Notes under the pieces: model-generated
Database searches by the model: none
What the model was told of the DNA's origin: nothing
Seen by the model: only the letters and a program-made list of their open reading frames with translations
Position numbers and translations under genes: made by a program
Shown: one piece after another, positions 48,101-58,511 of the stretch
How the letters are laid out: each line of letters starts with the position of its first letter
Position numbering within the stretch: the stretch's first letter is position 1
DNA from: Neckera pumila
Taxonomy: Eukaryota; Streptophyta; Bryopsida; Hypnales; Neckeraceae
DNA: 64,000 nucleotides
NCBI GenBank assembly: GCA_963969595.1
Contig: OZ018416.1
Coordinates: forward strand, 13,532,065-13,596,064
Reading direction: 5' to 3'

Positions 48101-49485
48101 ATTTTTGCTTCAAAATTACCAAAGACGTCAAATTTCACCAAGTTCACAAAATTGACACTAATGAGGACATACACCAACCAAACTAAGTAACAAATTCAAC
48201 ACTTGGCGGTATGCTTCAAGATAAGGTACATATTAGGAAAAAAATGAGCCCTCAAAGGGGTTGTTTCTTTTTGAAGAATTTCCCTCATTGGAACTTACAG
48301 CCCTTCAAGGGATAGTGGCCACAATAAAAATTATTAAAAAATTATTATTATTATTATTTAAAAATATTAAAAATATTTTTTAAATATTTTTCAAAATGTT
48401 TAAAAGTAATATAAAAAATAATTCAAAAATAGCAATTTGACGCGGTCATACTAATGCCAAATCAAATTCAATGTTTTTGTAATTTTGTATTTATTTTATG
48501 TTAATTTTTTTTTCAAGTTTTTCAATTATTTAAGTGAACTGTCCCGCACTAATCAAGCCCTAAAGTAAGTTGGCTAATTTTCTTTTTTGGCCACCGTTTG
48601 TCGCTGTCCGGGATCCACATCTCCTTTAAGGGCCCATTTTTCTTTCCTAATGGAACCGTCAGCTATTTACAAATGAACTTATTCACTTTTCCAATTAGCC
48701 AATTCACAATTCACAGTGAGAACCCTAAGCAAATTATCAATTCAATAAAATGACTAGTTCAAGTAAACATGCAAGAAATGAAAGAAACATACCAGCTAAT
48801 AGAGTTAATTGTAAAGTGTGTGCAATGTAGGACCAAGAGTCGGAGTTTGAGAAAAACAAAGGACAAAACTCCTCAGTGGAGCACCAAAACAAGGGTTTGA
48901 TGGAGTTTGGTGTTGTGTTTCTTTAGTATTATATTCTCAATTAATTAAACCTTCCTCTGACACCATTGTTACAATTGAGGACGACCTTTAATTATGATTA
49001 ACTCTAACAACCGCAAAATTATACAAAACCTGAGATTTTTGGCTAAATGTCTGCCTGCCTCAAGGGACTCTCAATCTTTCCAATTTCACTGATTTCCTTC
49101 AACAAAATGGGGTGGGCGGGGGAAGGGAATGCACACCTCCAGGTAGAATCATTTCGGTAGCGTGGCTCGAGGGGCGGCCAGCGAAGTTGGCATCCTGCAG
49201 CTTGAGAAACTCTTTGGCCGCCTCCGGCGTGCTCGCCACGATGCAGAGCCGCTGCCCCAGCCACACGGACATGATCGGCCCATACTGCGAAGCCAACTCC
49301 GCCAAGCTGCGGTGCGGGTGCGTGCCCAACAAATGCAACGACCCCATGATGGGCAGCGCTCGAGGACCTGGCGGCAAGTTCAGATACTTGCTGCTTTGTC
49401 GTCTCCATAGCAACAGGCTTCCACAGATCACCAGCAACGCCACAGGCACACCCTGCAAATTAACATTCATTCGTAGGAGAGTCAA
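45107..49485 (-). CDS. Cytochrome P450, A-type (CYP71 clan), four exons
   Basis: An ER-anchored haem monooxygenase; the substrate cannot be told from sequence. Minus-strand exons are 49137-49485, 47647-47918, 46991-47278 and 45107-45733, all GT-AG and in frame, giving 511 residues, typical for plant P450s. There is an N-terminal hydrophobic anchor (about residues 13-27), then basic residues and the hinge LPPGPR (37-42). The I-helix reads AGTETT (308-313), the K-helix E365-T-L-R368, the PERF motif 420-423, and the haem loop FGSGRRQCPG with ligand Cys451. All core motifs are present. Oddities: at the start of exon 2 the usual C-helix Trp-Arg pair reads Ile127-Arg128, so the conserved Trp is lost, and HNNSNW stands where RDPxxW is common. 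Introns 1 and 3 exceed 1.2 kb, and intron 1 carries a small mobile element. A second in-frame ATG lies at residue 6. The family within the clan is not decided. Confidence 0.92.
46371..46464. repeat. Direct repeat in P450 intron 3
   Basis: ATAAAACCTTTCAATTTTAG occurs near 46375 and again near 46445, inside the last intron of the P450 gene. Nearby phrases (AAATTGACATAAAA, GAATTGACATTAAAA) are similar. It is probably simple-sequence drift with no known role. Confidence 0.5.
48231..48652. mobile_element. Small CATTA-ended element inside P450 intron 1, copy 4
   Basis: The left end TATTAGGAAAAAAATGAGCC and the right end, in reverse complement CATTAGGAAAGAAAAATGGG, are followed by CTCAAAGGGG and CCCTTAAAGG. 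The core contains (TTA)n and oligo-A/T DNA at 48335-48430. It lies wholly within intron 1 (47919-49136) of the P450 gene, so insertion need not disturb the coding sequence. Confidence 0.55.
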
Positions 49486-49522
49486 TTTCGTTCAAAATGT
49501 CAATGAACGTTGTTCATCTGCA

Positions 49523-49718
49523 TGGCGTGATCCTGTGCCAGAAATTATGACACAAAGCTTACACAAAGCTCTACGAACGAGGTCAGGTGTAAGTTCACGT
49601 TTCAACCCGCGCAGTGCAGCCTGAAAGTGCCGAAGTCGTGCGTTACGCCAATTTCATGCGCCAATTTAACAAAATCGACGTTAAATTGGCGTGATCTTGG
49701 ATCCAGAAATTGTAACAT
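49523..49718. repeat. Repeated block upstream of the P450 start
   Basis: TGGCGTGATCCTGTGCCAGA near 49524 recurs as TGGCGTGATCTTGGATCCAG near 49687, each followed by AAATTATGACA or AAATTGTAACA. Between them GCCAATTTAAC and GTTAAATTGGC form a hairpin (about 49659-49690). The block lies 40-230 bp upstream of the P450 ATG and could belong to its promoter or leader. Confidence 0.5.
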
Positions 49719-51120
49719 TCATGCACTCACAGCTTTAGAAAGTAGGACTGGTATATTAGGCTTTTAAGTTTCAAGCAGCGCATTCAGGTAGCAAAGACTG
49801 TTGTGAATTCATGTAATAAAGCTGGTTTGTAATTTCAGAATTAAAAAATGAGATTCAATTCTAGAAACATATTGCTACATGTGAAAAATATTAAAATTTT
49901 AAAATATGTGTTTTAATGCAGAAATCCAATGAAGTTTGACGAATCCGTGACATGAAATGTTATGTATTAATTAAGGGTTCCTCAATGTTCACGTTCATGT
50001 TAAGGACAATGTTCCTCAAAGTCCACGTCCCGGACATACTCTGTGTAATTCTGAAATTTCAAACCAGACACCACTACCGACAGTATTTCACATGATTCCA
50101 ACATTCTTCAGTTGAAGGGCAACACCGTAGGCAAGGAATCACGAGATTTTTTTCGTGCCCAATCTGGAGTAACTTACCAACTACTGCAAAGAATCTGGAC
50201 AAGAATTGCACAGCACTGTGCATTCTCTCCACACCAACTGTCAAACTTTTGAGTTCTTTTCGATTGCCAGACGTACATCTACAGTGGAGAAGCTACGGGT
50301 GAATACACATTTAACTGCTAGGAAAAAAATGTTTTTCTGAACAGTCTAAGAGTCTCCAAGCGTTTCAAAATACAACCAGGAGGAACTTAAATTAAGGGTG
50401 AGTTCGATTCTCACAACTGCTACAAATAAAATGGTTCTATGCACCGGAGATCGAGTCTCCCGAGGCGTTTCAATTAAACGGAATTTGCAATTGGCACCGA
50501 TACAAATGAGAACATGCAGATAGCTAGGAACACCCTCGTCAGCAACGCCAAGTGTACGTTAATTAAAAATACACGATCATCCAACAGAGACGTGCTGCAA
50601 GTGCACCTTCATTACAACATACATCATTTTCCCAACAAGCAGACTAGTTGCATACAGTCCCCGACTGATCGAGGATGCTCATGAATTTTGAGCTTCGTTT
50701 TGGCAATAGCTAGATCAAACAGGTGATTAAATTCCTATATATGGAGGCTGGACAACATTAACCAGTTGAAGGAAATGAGAAAGAGCATTGAAACTTACCA
50801 AAAGGAGAGTCTCAGTAGTAGAAGCCATGGCCGCCACCTAATTTCAGAATTGAAGTTGAGGAAAGGTACGAGTTCCGGTCCAGAGGCTGTGACAAAGGCA
50901 AGTCCAGACTGTGGCAAAGACAAAGGCAGAGAAGCCGCTTTATTTGAGGACCAGTATAAAATATCTTGGGATGCTGCAAGTGACCCAGTGGCCGAGTTGA
51001 GTAGTTCAGTTGTTAGGGATGCTTGATTTAATTATTCATTTATTGTTTTAGTGGCACAAATTGGCCAGCTCCCTATCGTCAGAGATTTAATCTTTAGAAT
51101 TATCTATTTAGGGCCGCTTA
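49719..51120. other. Spacer upstream of the P450 gene
   Basis: No supported gene. The frame at 50766-51026 (+) has no recognised motif. Two short hairpins at 50398-50416 and 50451-50466 resemble tRNA T-arms, but no tRNA body surrounds them. Confidence 0.4.
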
Positions 51121-51321
51121 CATCTAGAGGCCGGGCCAAGTCCCTTGAGGAATCGGCACAAAATTTCAGCCCATTTTGGGTTGGAGGCTGTCTACAACTA
51201 CTCATGAGAATAAGATTCCATCTAGAGACCGGGCCAATTTCAGCCTCTTGAGGAATCAGCACAAAATTTCAGCCCCTTTTGGATTGGAGGCCGTCTACAA
51301 CTACTCATGAGAATAAGATTC
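51121..51321. repeat. Tandem duplication, about 100 bp per unit
   Basis: Unit 1 (51121-51218) and unit 2 (51219-51321) both start CATCTAGAG and contain GGCACAAAATTTCAGCCC- or CAGCACAAAATTTCAGCC-like blocks, then GTCTACAACTACTCATGAG. Unit 2 is slightly longer. The units differ at several positions, so the duplication is not very recent. A third CATCTAGAGGCCGG start occurs at about 51723. Confidence 0.85.
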
Positions 51322-51345
51322 TAATAGGGGTCTATTCACCCATAG

Positions 51346-51479
51346 TTAACCCTTAAAGGACGGACTTGTGATCATGGAAATCATCCCTTTGGATACTAGG
51401 GGAATCATTGGCTTAACCCTTGAAAGACGGACTCATGATCGTGGTAGTCATTTCTTTGGATATCGTTGGAATCATTGGC
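51346..51479. repeat. Two 67-bp tandem units starting with a TTAA-type end
   Basis: Units at 51346 and 51413 start TTAACCCTTAAAGGACGGAC and TTAACCCTTGAAAGACGGAC and end at GGAATCATTGGC. The start resembles the TTAACCCCTAAAGGACC end of the element family at 55-64 kb, so these may be duplicated element ends. Confidence 0.75.
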
Positions 51480-51741
51480 TTAAAAAAAATGCACAAGCAC
51501 TCATTAGAAGTGAAACTATTGTAGAAGACCTCTCTTTTTCACACCAAGATTCCGAAGATGAATAGTTGCATGCATTTCTTGTCCTACACAGAAAGATTCT
51601 CTGTCATCCCTTGGACACAAAACTTCTGCAGCATTGTTTATGGTCTTGATGCCAAGAAGCCAGGCCAACTCCATAAAACGTAGAAAAGAGAGAGAAGGGC
51701 TGAATTTTTTAGGGTTGCTTTACATCTAGAGGCCGGTCCAA

Positions 51742-52379
51742 GGTGAATGCAAGAAAGACCAGTACTATTTGGCGCTACAATGGAAGTGACGAAGTTGTGA
51801 AAAACCATTACTTTTGGAGGGTGAAGCCAATGCGCTTGGAATTTTTATTGAAGATGACAAACTTTATAGTAACTAAAACCTTTATTTTCAAAAATTTAGA
51901 AAAAGAGTTTTCTAATTAATTTTGAATTAGCTAATTTGTCACACTTTGCAGTTTAAAGGTTTTTAGTACTGGACTACTGGAGAGCATCCAGAATTAATGA
52001 TTTAGAGCTGAAATTTTTGTAGTCTATTTCCATAGAAGAAAGTCATGTTTCTACCAAAGGAAATTTAAAAACATGTTATTTTATATCCTCCACATGTGTT
52101 CTAATAGGGCTCTATTGCTCGTGCATTTCTAAACATTGAAGATGGTTTTAAGATCATTCTTTTGGTGAAATCTCTTCATCATAAAGTTCTCACAAATTTT
52201 CAATTTTTTTCATTTTTTTAAAATTTGCTTTTCCTATTTTTTCAAATTAAAATGTGAAAGTTCCTATTTTCATGACATTTTGCATTTTTCATGAGGTTTT
52301 CTAGTTCTCCTATCTAGAGAATTTTCCTATGCTTTTCCTTCCCATAGTACTTTCTTCTTAAAGGTGTATACATGAAATA
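51742..52379 (+). mobile_element. Dispersed repeat with GGTGAATGCAAGAA end, copy 3
   Basis: It starts GGTGAATGCAAGAAAGACC and runs parallel to the copy at 32588 through AATTTGTCACACTTTG, CATGTTTCTACCAAAGG, AACATTGAAGATGGTTTTA and TAGTTCTCCTATCTAGAGA. It stops where a CATTA-ended element begins at 52380, which may have inserted into or beside it. Confidence 0.6.
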
Positions 52380-52731
52380 CATTTTTCAGAAAATTTCAGG
52401 CCTCCGGAATGCTGCTCCACATCCCTTTAAGGTACCCTGAAATTTGTTTTTTGGAGGCTAAAAAAATCACTTTTGTTCCTATTCCCGCCCATCTGAAATT
52501 GCAGTGGCAATGGCGCACGAACCAAGTTTTAAGAGTTTAAAATTTATTTATAAAAAAAAAAATTAATCTTAAAATAAAAAAAATTTAATTGTAAAATTTG
52601 ACTGTTCCGGCAAGATTTAGCTTGGTTGATTGGTCACAATAACACTTTTCTAGAATGACAGACTAAGCTTTGAAATAGCTTGGTTTGTCACTATGGAGCA
52701 ACCCTCTGGAGGGCTGAAATTTTCTGTAATG
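52380..52731. mobile_element. Small CATTA-ended inverted-repeat element, copy 5
   Basis: The inner left end CAGAAAATTTCAGGCCTCC and the right end, in reverse complement CATTACAGAAAATTTCAGCC followed by CTCC, agree well. Then come GCTGCTCC at the left and GGGTTGCTCC at the right. The core has an A/T-rich centre (52535-52600) and blocks unlike the other copies. The outermost bases at the left (CATTTTT) are altered. Confidence 0.6.
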
Positions 52732-53356
52732 TGGCCTTCAATTTTTGGTGCATCCACTTCAGAAGCTTGGGCCATGTTAGATCATGTCTTTTTTGAATAA
52801 AAAATTCATTTCACCATATTGGCTCAACCTCTAGGTGTAAAGGATTGGAATTAATTTAGCGCTTTGTCCAATTACAAGTGAAAATTTTGGGCCTCTGACA
52901 CACTAAATTGGGCCAACCTCTAGGTATAAAGCGGCCCTTATCATGATGTCAGTGTTCAAAAAAAGTCAAACATAATCCATTGACTTTACTTTGTGCATAT
53001 AGTTCATCACATTGAGCCTCCATCTACCCACTTAGCTACTGATGAAATATAATTGAATATATTTTACACCATCTATGGTGCAGCCAAGGCAATAAAAATG
53101 TATGCTACTGAATGTTATAGCAGCTAGTTGAAAGTTAGTTGGAAGATTTAAAAATTTCCCATTTGCAATTTGAAAACATTGGCAAAAAAATAGTGAAAAA
53201 ATATATAAAGTTTCTATCTAGAATAAAAAATAGAAAATACAACTAGATGTGGTACTTGAAAATTAATTCAATATGGGTATAAAGGATCCTATTATAGTAA
53301 AAGATATCCTGAATATAGTGTAGGATATACGGTGACGTACTCCTTTTGGAAATAAA

Positions 53357-54242
53357 GGTCATTGCAAGAAAGACCGTGCATTTTGCATAGCACTTTGCGT
53401 AGCGTTGTGAACAATACTCATTTTTTTCTTCGAGAGTACTTTAGAATTAGAATTTTTTCTTGAAAAAATGTAAAAAATATATTTAATGTACAAAGCTTTA
53501 AGAAAAAGGTACCCTAGGAAGGAAAAGCATAGAAAAATTTTCTAAGTAGGAGAATTAAAAAAGTATAAATTCTCATGAAAATAGGGCCGATTATTGTAAT
53601 TTCACATTTTACATTTGTAAAAAATTGGAAAAATAATTTTAAAAAAAACTAAAAATTTTCCATTTGGAAAGAGTTGATGGTGAATTAGTGATGAGATTTC
53701 ACCAAAAGAATGATTTTAGAACCATCTTCAATGTTCAAAAACTGCGTGCAACGGGAATGCTATTTGCGCTCATAAGGAGGACATATATATAATATATTTT
53801 TAGATTCCCTTTGATAGGAAGATGCTTTCCAACTATGCAAATAGATCGTGAAAACTTTAGCTCCATATCATTAAATTTGGAGACTCCTAACATAGTCAAA
53901 AACATCTAAACCTTATGGTGTGACAAATTAAAAAATATATATTTTAAATACGAAATGATATTTTTAATTTCTAGAAAATAAATAATCTAATTAACATAAA
54001 GTTTGACATCTCTAATAAAAATTTTGTATTCATTGGATTTGTGCTTCAAAAGTTATAGCAGATAACATATTCTTATTTTTTTAATATGTTTTTTTAAGTT
54101 ATTTTGTTTTCCAAAAACAAATATTTTTAAATTTTTATTTGTTTTTAATCATTCTAAAATTGCACCGCAAGGGTCCCAAAAATCAATTCCTTAGCAGCCT
54201 TCTAGAGGGCTAAATTTTTTCTTAATGTTCTTGCAATCACCC
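53357..54242 (-). mobile_element. Dispersed repeat with GGT.ATTGCAAGAA ends, copy 4
   Basis: GGTCATTGCAAGAAAGACCG stands at 53357 and TTGCAATCACCC ends at 54242, so inverted ends lie 886 bp apart. Read from the right, the interior matches the copies at 32588 and 51742 (for example a CTTTTGAAGCACAAATCCAA-like block). A CATTA-type right end lies near the right terminus at about 54190-54227. Confidence 0.55.
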
Positions 54243-55283
54243 ATAAAGTATTTTCTGTTGCTACATTGTCTTTGATCCTGCCTCTACTCAAAGAGGTCCT
54301 ATTGTTAGTATAACACCTTCACTTGGCCACAATGGCTTGTGGACTTCACTTGCCTTGGCTTCTTTTCAAGATCCATTGTAGATGTGCCAAGAGACTAAAT
54401 TTGAGCGACTTCTTCACTTAACAATCAATAGCAGTCAATTGGGTTGCATTTCTCTAATACAATGATGTGGAATATACTACATCTATCAATAGCTACAAGG
54501 ATAGATGACATTCAACAAGAGACTTGTCAAAGAAAATTTTATGAAGGTCAATGTAATTTTTGGCAACTTCCAATTTTTTGATTTAAGAAACGCTGCTAAT
54601 TTATATTTATTTTTATTTTTTTGATCAATTATGTGCATCATGAGTTGCAGTATTTAAAAAAAATTGAACTTCAAAATGCATTATATGGCTATAAAATATA
54701 AATTAAACACTTTGTCTAATCTAACAAATATTTCAAATGCAAGAGCATTAAGATATAATAATGGTCCATATTGCACCCTGTATTCTCTTTACAATGGCTA
54801 ATGCAATACCATGCTCTCAATTCAAAAAAAAATTCAAATATTGTGAGAACCAACATCATTTGCATGTTTGTCAAATTGTTGATATTTTAAATTCTATAAA
54901 TGCCAATTTCCTTCATTTTTTGTATTTGACAATTTGAACTGATGTATACCAACATGCCAAGGTATAAATTTTGTTTTTAGAGTACTAGAAAATAATTGAC
55001 AAAAGATAAAGTAATTCCAAACAATAGTGATTAAAATCAAGTTTTAGACGTTTCTAACTTTGAAATTAATTTTCTTTTAAATTAAAACTCATTCTTTCTT
55101 CAAGCTTCCATGGTAAGATATAGTATATTGCATACTACAACTTTTGTATAACCACTTTTGGATTTTGTCCATTGTTGCTTATGATAGAGTTGTTTGAATG
55201 CAAACATTTCAGATTTGTTTAATTTTAATAGTCACTGCAATTCTAAGAAAATTGGACTTAAACAATTTTTAAAAATTCAAATT
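54243..55283. other. AT-rich spacer, no gene seen
   Basis: A slightly more balanced patch occurs at 54250-54420. No coding-like frame or element ends were recognised. Confidence 0.4.
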
Positions 55284-56013
55284 TTAACCCCTGAAGGTCC
55301 AAGGCCTTTTTTTTTGCCAAAAAACACTCAAAACTGCCATTTCTATAGCAAAGTGTAAAAAATTTCGAAAATTGTTGTTTTTGCACATCTAATTGTAGGA
55401 TCTTACACCTAACTAGTATGAGAATGTGTGGAAAAAGTTTCAGATTTTTTGACCACATAGATTGCAAGATATCTGCATTTAAAGTGTAAAACAACAAGTT
55501 TTTCAGCACATTGTGGGACTAGATTCTATGACTTTGAACATTTTTAACTTAAATTTTTTGCACTACATAGTTTTGAGCTTTAAATCTTTATAGCAAAAAT
55601 CTGAATTGAGAATCTAGGGTAGAAAAATAAAATCCAAAAGAACTTAATTTTTATTACTAAGAAAATTATTTAGTAGAAGCAGGTACAAGATAGAAGGAAA
55701 ATCCAAAATATTGACATCTTTTATATGAATAAAAGCTTTCCAGATAGACAAAAATACAATCTACAAGAAAAAATAATTAAAAAAAAAAAAATTGCAAAAT
55801 ATCTTTGGCTGCCCTCCATCCCCTGTTTTGAGTTTATTTGGGCATAACTTTTTTTCCTAGGTACCAATTGAAAAAAAATTATATTCCCATAAAGCCTAGC
55901 AATTTTTCTATCTTTTGCAAAAGTTTCAAAAAATCACAAAAAAATTTCAGCCTGTAGGTACCTGCCAAAATCCCATTTTTCCCTTGATGGGACAATGGGC
56001 CTTTAGGGGTTAA
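55284..56013 (+). mobile_element. TTAA-bounded element A (722 bp between TTAA sites)
   Basis: TTAA at 55284-55287 is followed by CCCCTGAAGGTCCAAGGCC. At the other end GGGCCTTTAGGGG is followed by TTAA at 56010-56013. The interior shares ordered blocks with element B: AAACACTCAAAACTGCCATT, GGATCTTACACCTAACTAGT, GATTGCAAGATATCTGCATT and, near the right end, AAATTTCAGCCTGTAGGTACC. No transposase is present. Terminal CCC/GGG with TTAA on each side is the layout known from piggyBac-type elements, but TTAA could instead be part of the repeat. Confidence 0.7.
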
Positions 56014-56188
56014 AATCTTTTGGTATTTACAAATATATAAATATGTTATTTTTTTTAATTTTAAAATTAATTATTTTTTCTATTGAGCATTTTATATTTA
56101 AATAAGATACAAGTAATAAAAAGATCATTGCAAAAGTAATAATGCCATAAAAATAGCTCATCTAACATAGACTATTGTTATGTCTATA

Positions 56189-57121
56189 TTAATCCCTAAA
56201 GGCATAAGGCTTTTTTTCGACCAAAAACACTCAAAACTGCCATTTCTATAGCAGTTTGTAAAAAAATTTGAAAAATATTTTTTTGCACATCTAACCATAG
56301 GATCTTACACCTGATTAGTGTAGTGTGCGGAATTCTTTTTAGAATTTTTGACCGCATTGATTGCAAGGTATCTGCATTTAAAGTGAAAAAACAAGTTTTT
56401 CAGCACATTGTGGAATTACATTTTTTCACTTTAAACATTTTTAACTTAAAATTTTTGCACTGCAAAGTTTTGAGCTTTAGATCTTATAGTGGAGAATTGA
56501 ATTGAGAATCTAGGGGGAAAAATAAATTCAAAAAAACTTAATTACTGTTCTTAAAAGAATTGTTAAGTAGAAATAGGTACAAGATAGAAGGAAAATCTAA
56601 AATATTCATGTATTTTAGATGGAATTAAAATGCACAAATTCCAATGGTAAGATTGTTCAAGCAAGTAAACTAAACCATGCAAACAAACAAAAAATTGAAA
56701 AATTTGAAAAATTGCATTCAGAAATGCATCCAACAAGTTATTTTTTTCAAAAAGATGCTCTAACTATCCAGAAAACAAGAATGTCCATAACTTTCTCATA
56801 ACAAATCCAAATGAAATGAATCAAAGCTTTCAAGGTAGACAAAAATATAATCTATGAAAAAAAATATTGAAAAAAAAGAATTCAAATTTTTGCAAATTTT
56901 TTTTTGCTGACCGAACTGCCTTTCATCCCCTATTTGGAGCTTATTTGGTCATAATTTCTGTTTTGAGCACCAATCGTGAAAAGAATTATATTCCCACAAA
57001 GCTTATTAGTTTTTCTATCTTCAAAAAAAGTTTCAAAAAATCACAACAAAATTTCAGCCCGTAGATACCTACCCAAAATTCCATTTGTCTCGCGAACGGA
57101 CAATGGTCCTTTAGGGGTTAA
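56189..57121 (+). mobile_element. TTAA-bounded element B (925 bp)
   Basis: Same orientation as element A and separated from it by about 175 bp. The left boundary is TTAATCCCTAAAGGCATAAG, the right GGTCCTTTAGGGG then TTAA. It is longer than A because a block around 56640-56840 is present; this contains GAATGTCCATAACTTTCTCA and CAAATGAAATGAATCAAAGC, which also occur inverted in element C. No coding capacity. Confidence 0.7.
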
Positions 57122-57638
57122 GGCTCTATTGCTCTCTTTACTGACAATAACAATAAATGTATATATGATAATTATGAAATTTTAAATGTGGAAGATTTAA
57201 AATCTACAAAGCATTGAATTTGCAAAATATTCGATTTTCAAAATTCAAAATTTTTAAACTTTTAATGGACGAATTAAGAAATTTGAAAAACTGAAGACTG
57301 TAAATAAAACTTTCTGATTTTTAAATAATTCAATTTGTAAACTTGAGATTTAATTTAATTAATTAAAATTAAATATGCTATAATTTAAAACTTTAGTAAA
57401 TTTTAGTTGAAATTTAAATGAAATAGTCTTGCCCCATTAAATTTTTATTGTATACCAAACTACCAGATTTGTATCTCTTTCAATACAATTTTGGGAAACG
57501 GATTTACTTGATTAGTTTGTAACAACTAGGTTTGTCAAGATTTATTCAAACCATTATATAATTGAAACTATTTTTTCTACTATATTAGTTCTTTAATCCC
57601 TAAAGGATTACAGAGGGTTTTTTTGTCAACATAATGAT

Positions 57639-58511
57639 TTAACCCCTAAAGGACCGACATGCATTTTTTGGCTGTATAGAAATTTTGGGCAAATATGTGT
57701 GACTAAATATTTTTGTATTTTAGGCTGAAATTTTAATGAAGGTGGGCAAGAGGAATATCTTTCACATGCATTAAATTTCATGACATTTGGAAATATGAGT
57801 CAAAAGTTATGGCCTCATATGTTACTTTTTTTTGTAACTGGGCAGTCCGGGGAGATTTGAAAAAATCATTTTTTTCAAAAGTAAAAATTTGAAATTGATT
57901 TTCTAGAGTTACATATGCGTAGAAAGCTTTGAATCATTCCATTTTGATCAATGAGTCAAAAGTTATGAGGATTTTTTGTTTGCAATAGTTGTGGATTCCC
58001 TACTTTAAAATTAACTTTGAAGTGGTTTATCTTACTCAATTTTCAATATTTTTTGAAAAATTAAAACCATAGGATGTAGATTGTTTATTACAACATTGAA
58101 ACCATTGGGATTGGCATTTTCAATTCCATAATGAAATTCTTAACAATTTTGTATTTTGAATCTCTTTCTATTGTCTGCTTACTATTTTTTTCCTATATGT
58201 TGCACAATTCCAAATGGTCTAAAATTTTTCAAGCATTTTTTCACAGAAAAGTGAGGTTGTGAAGTGCAGCTGCCCGATTTTTTGCAGGGACAAAAAAAGA
58301 GATTTTGTCAATTCAAATGCTAATATCTTGCAATCCCATGGTGGAAATTTCTGAAATTTTTTCCAACATCCTCTCAAAACCAGTGTACTACAGGAGCTTG
58401 CGTTTACATGTGTCAAAAAAAGTTTTTTTTCAAAAAGTTGGTACTTGTTCTCAAAATGGCAATTTTTGAGCATTTTTGGTGAAAACATAGTCATGGAACT
58501 TTAGGAATTAA
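57639..58511 (+). mobile_element. TTAA-bounded element D (865 bp)
   Basis: The left end is TTAACCCCTAAAGGACCGAC at 57639. The right end is GGAACTTTAGGAA then TTAA at 58508-58511, more diverged. The interior differs from A-C. It includes two GAGTCAAAAGTTATG phrases and ends like the fragment at 19380-19516. A second, incomplete left end (TTAATCCCTAAAGGATTACA) stands 46 bp before the first. Confidence 0.6.

Noticed and set aside
49112..49624. 170-residue plus-strand frame opposite P450 exon 1
   Set aside because: It is antisense to an exon with clear P450 hinge and anchor sequence and has no motif of its own.
50398..50466. Two hairpins resembling tRNA T-arms (GTGAGTTCGATTCTCAC and GGAGATCGAGTCTCC)
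   Set aside because: No matching acceptor stem, D-arm or anticodon arm surrounds them, and no upstream A-box was seen, so neither a tRNA gene nor a SINE head is supported.
50766..51565. Plus-strand frames upstream of the P450 gene
   Set aside because: They cross the tandem duplications and show no motif; the repeats account for them.
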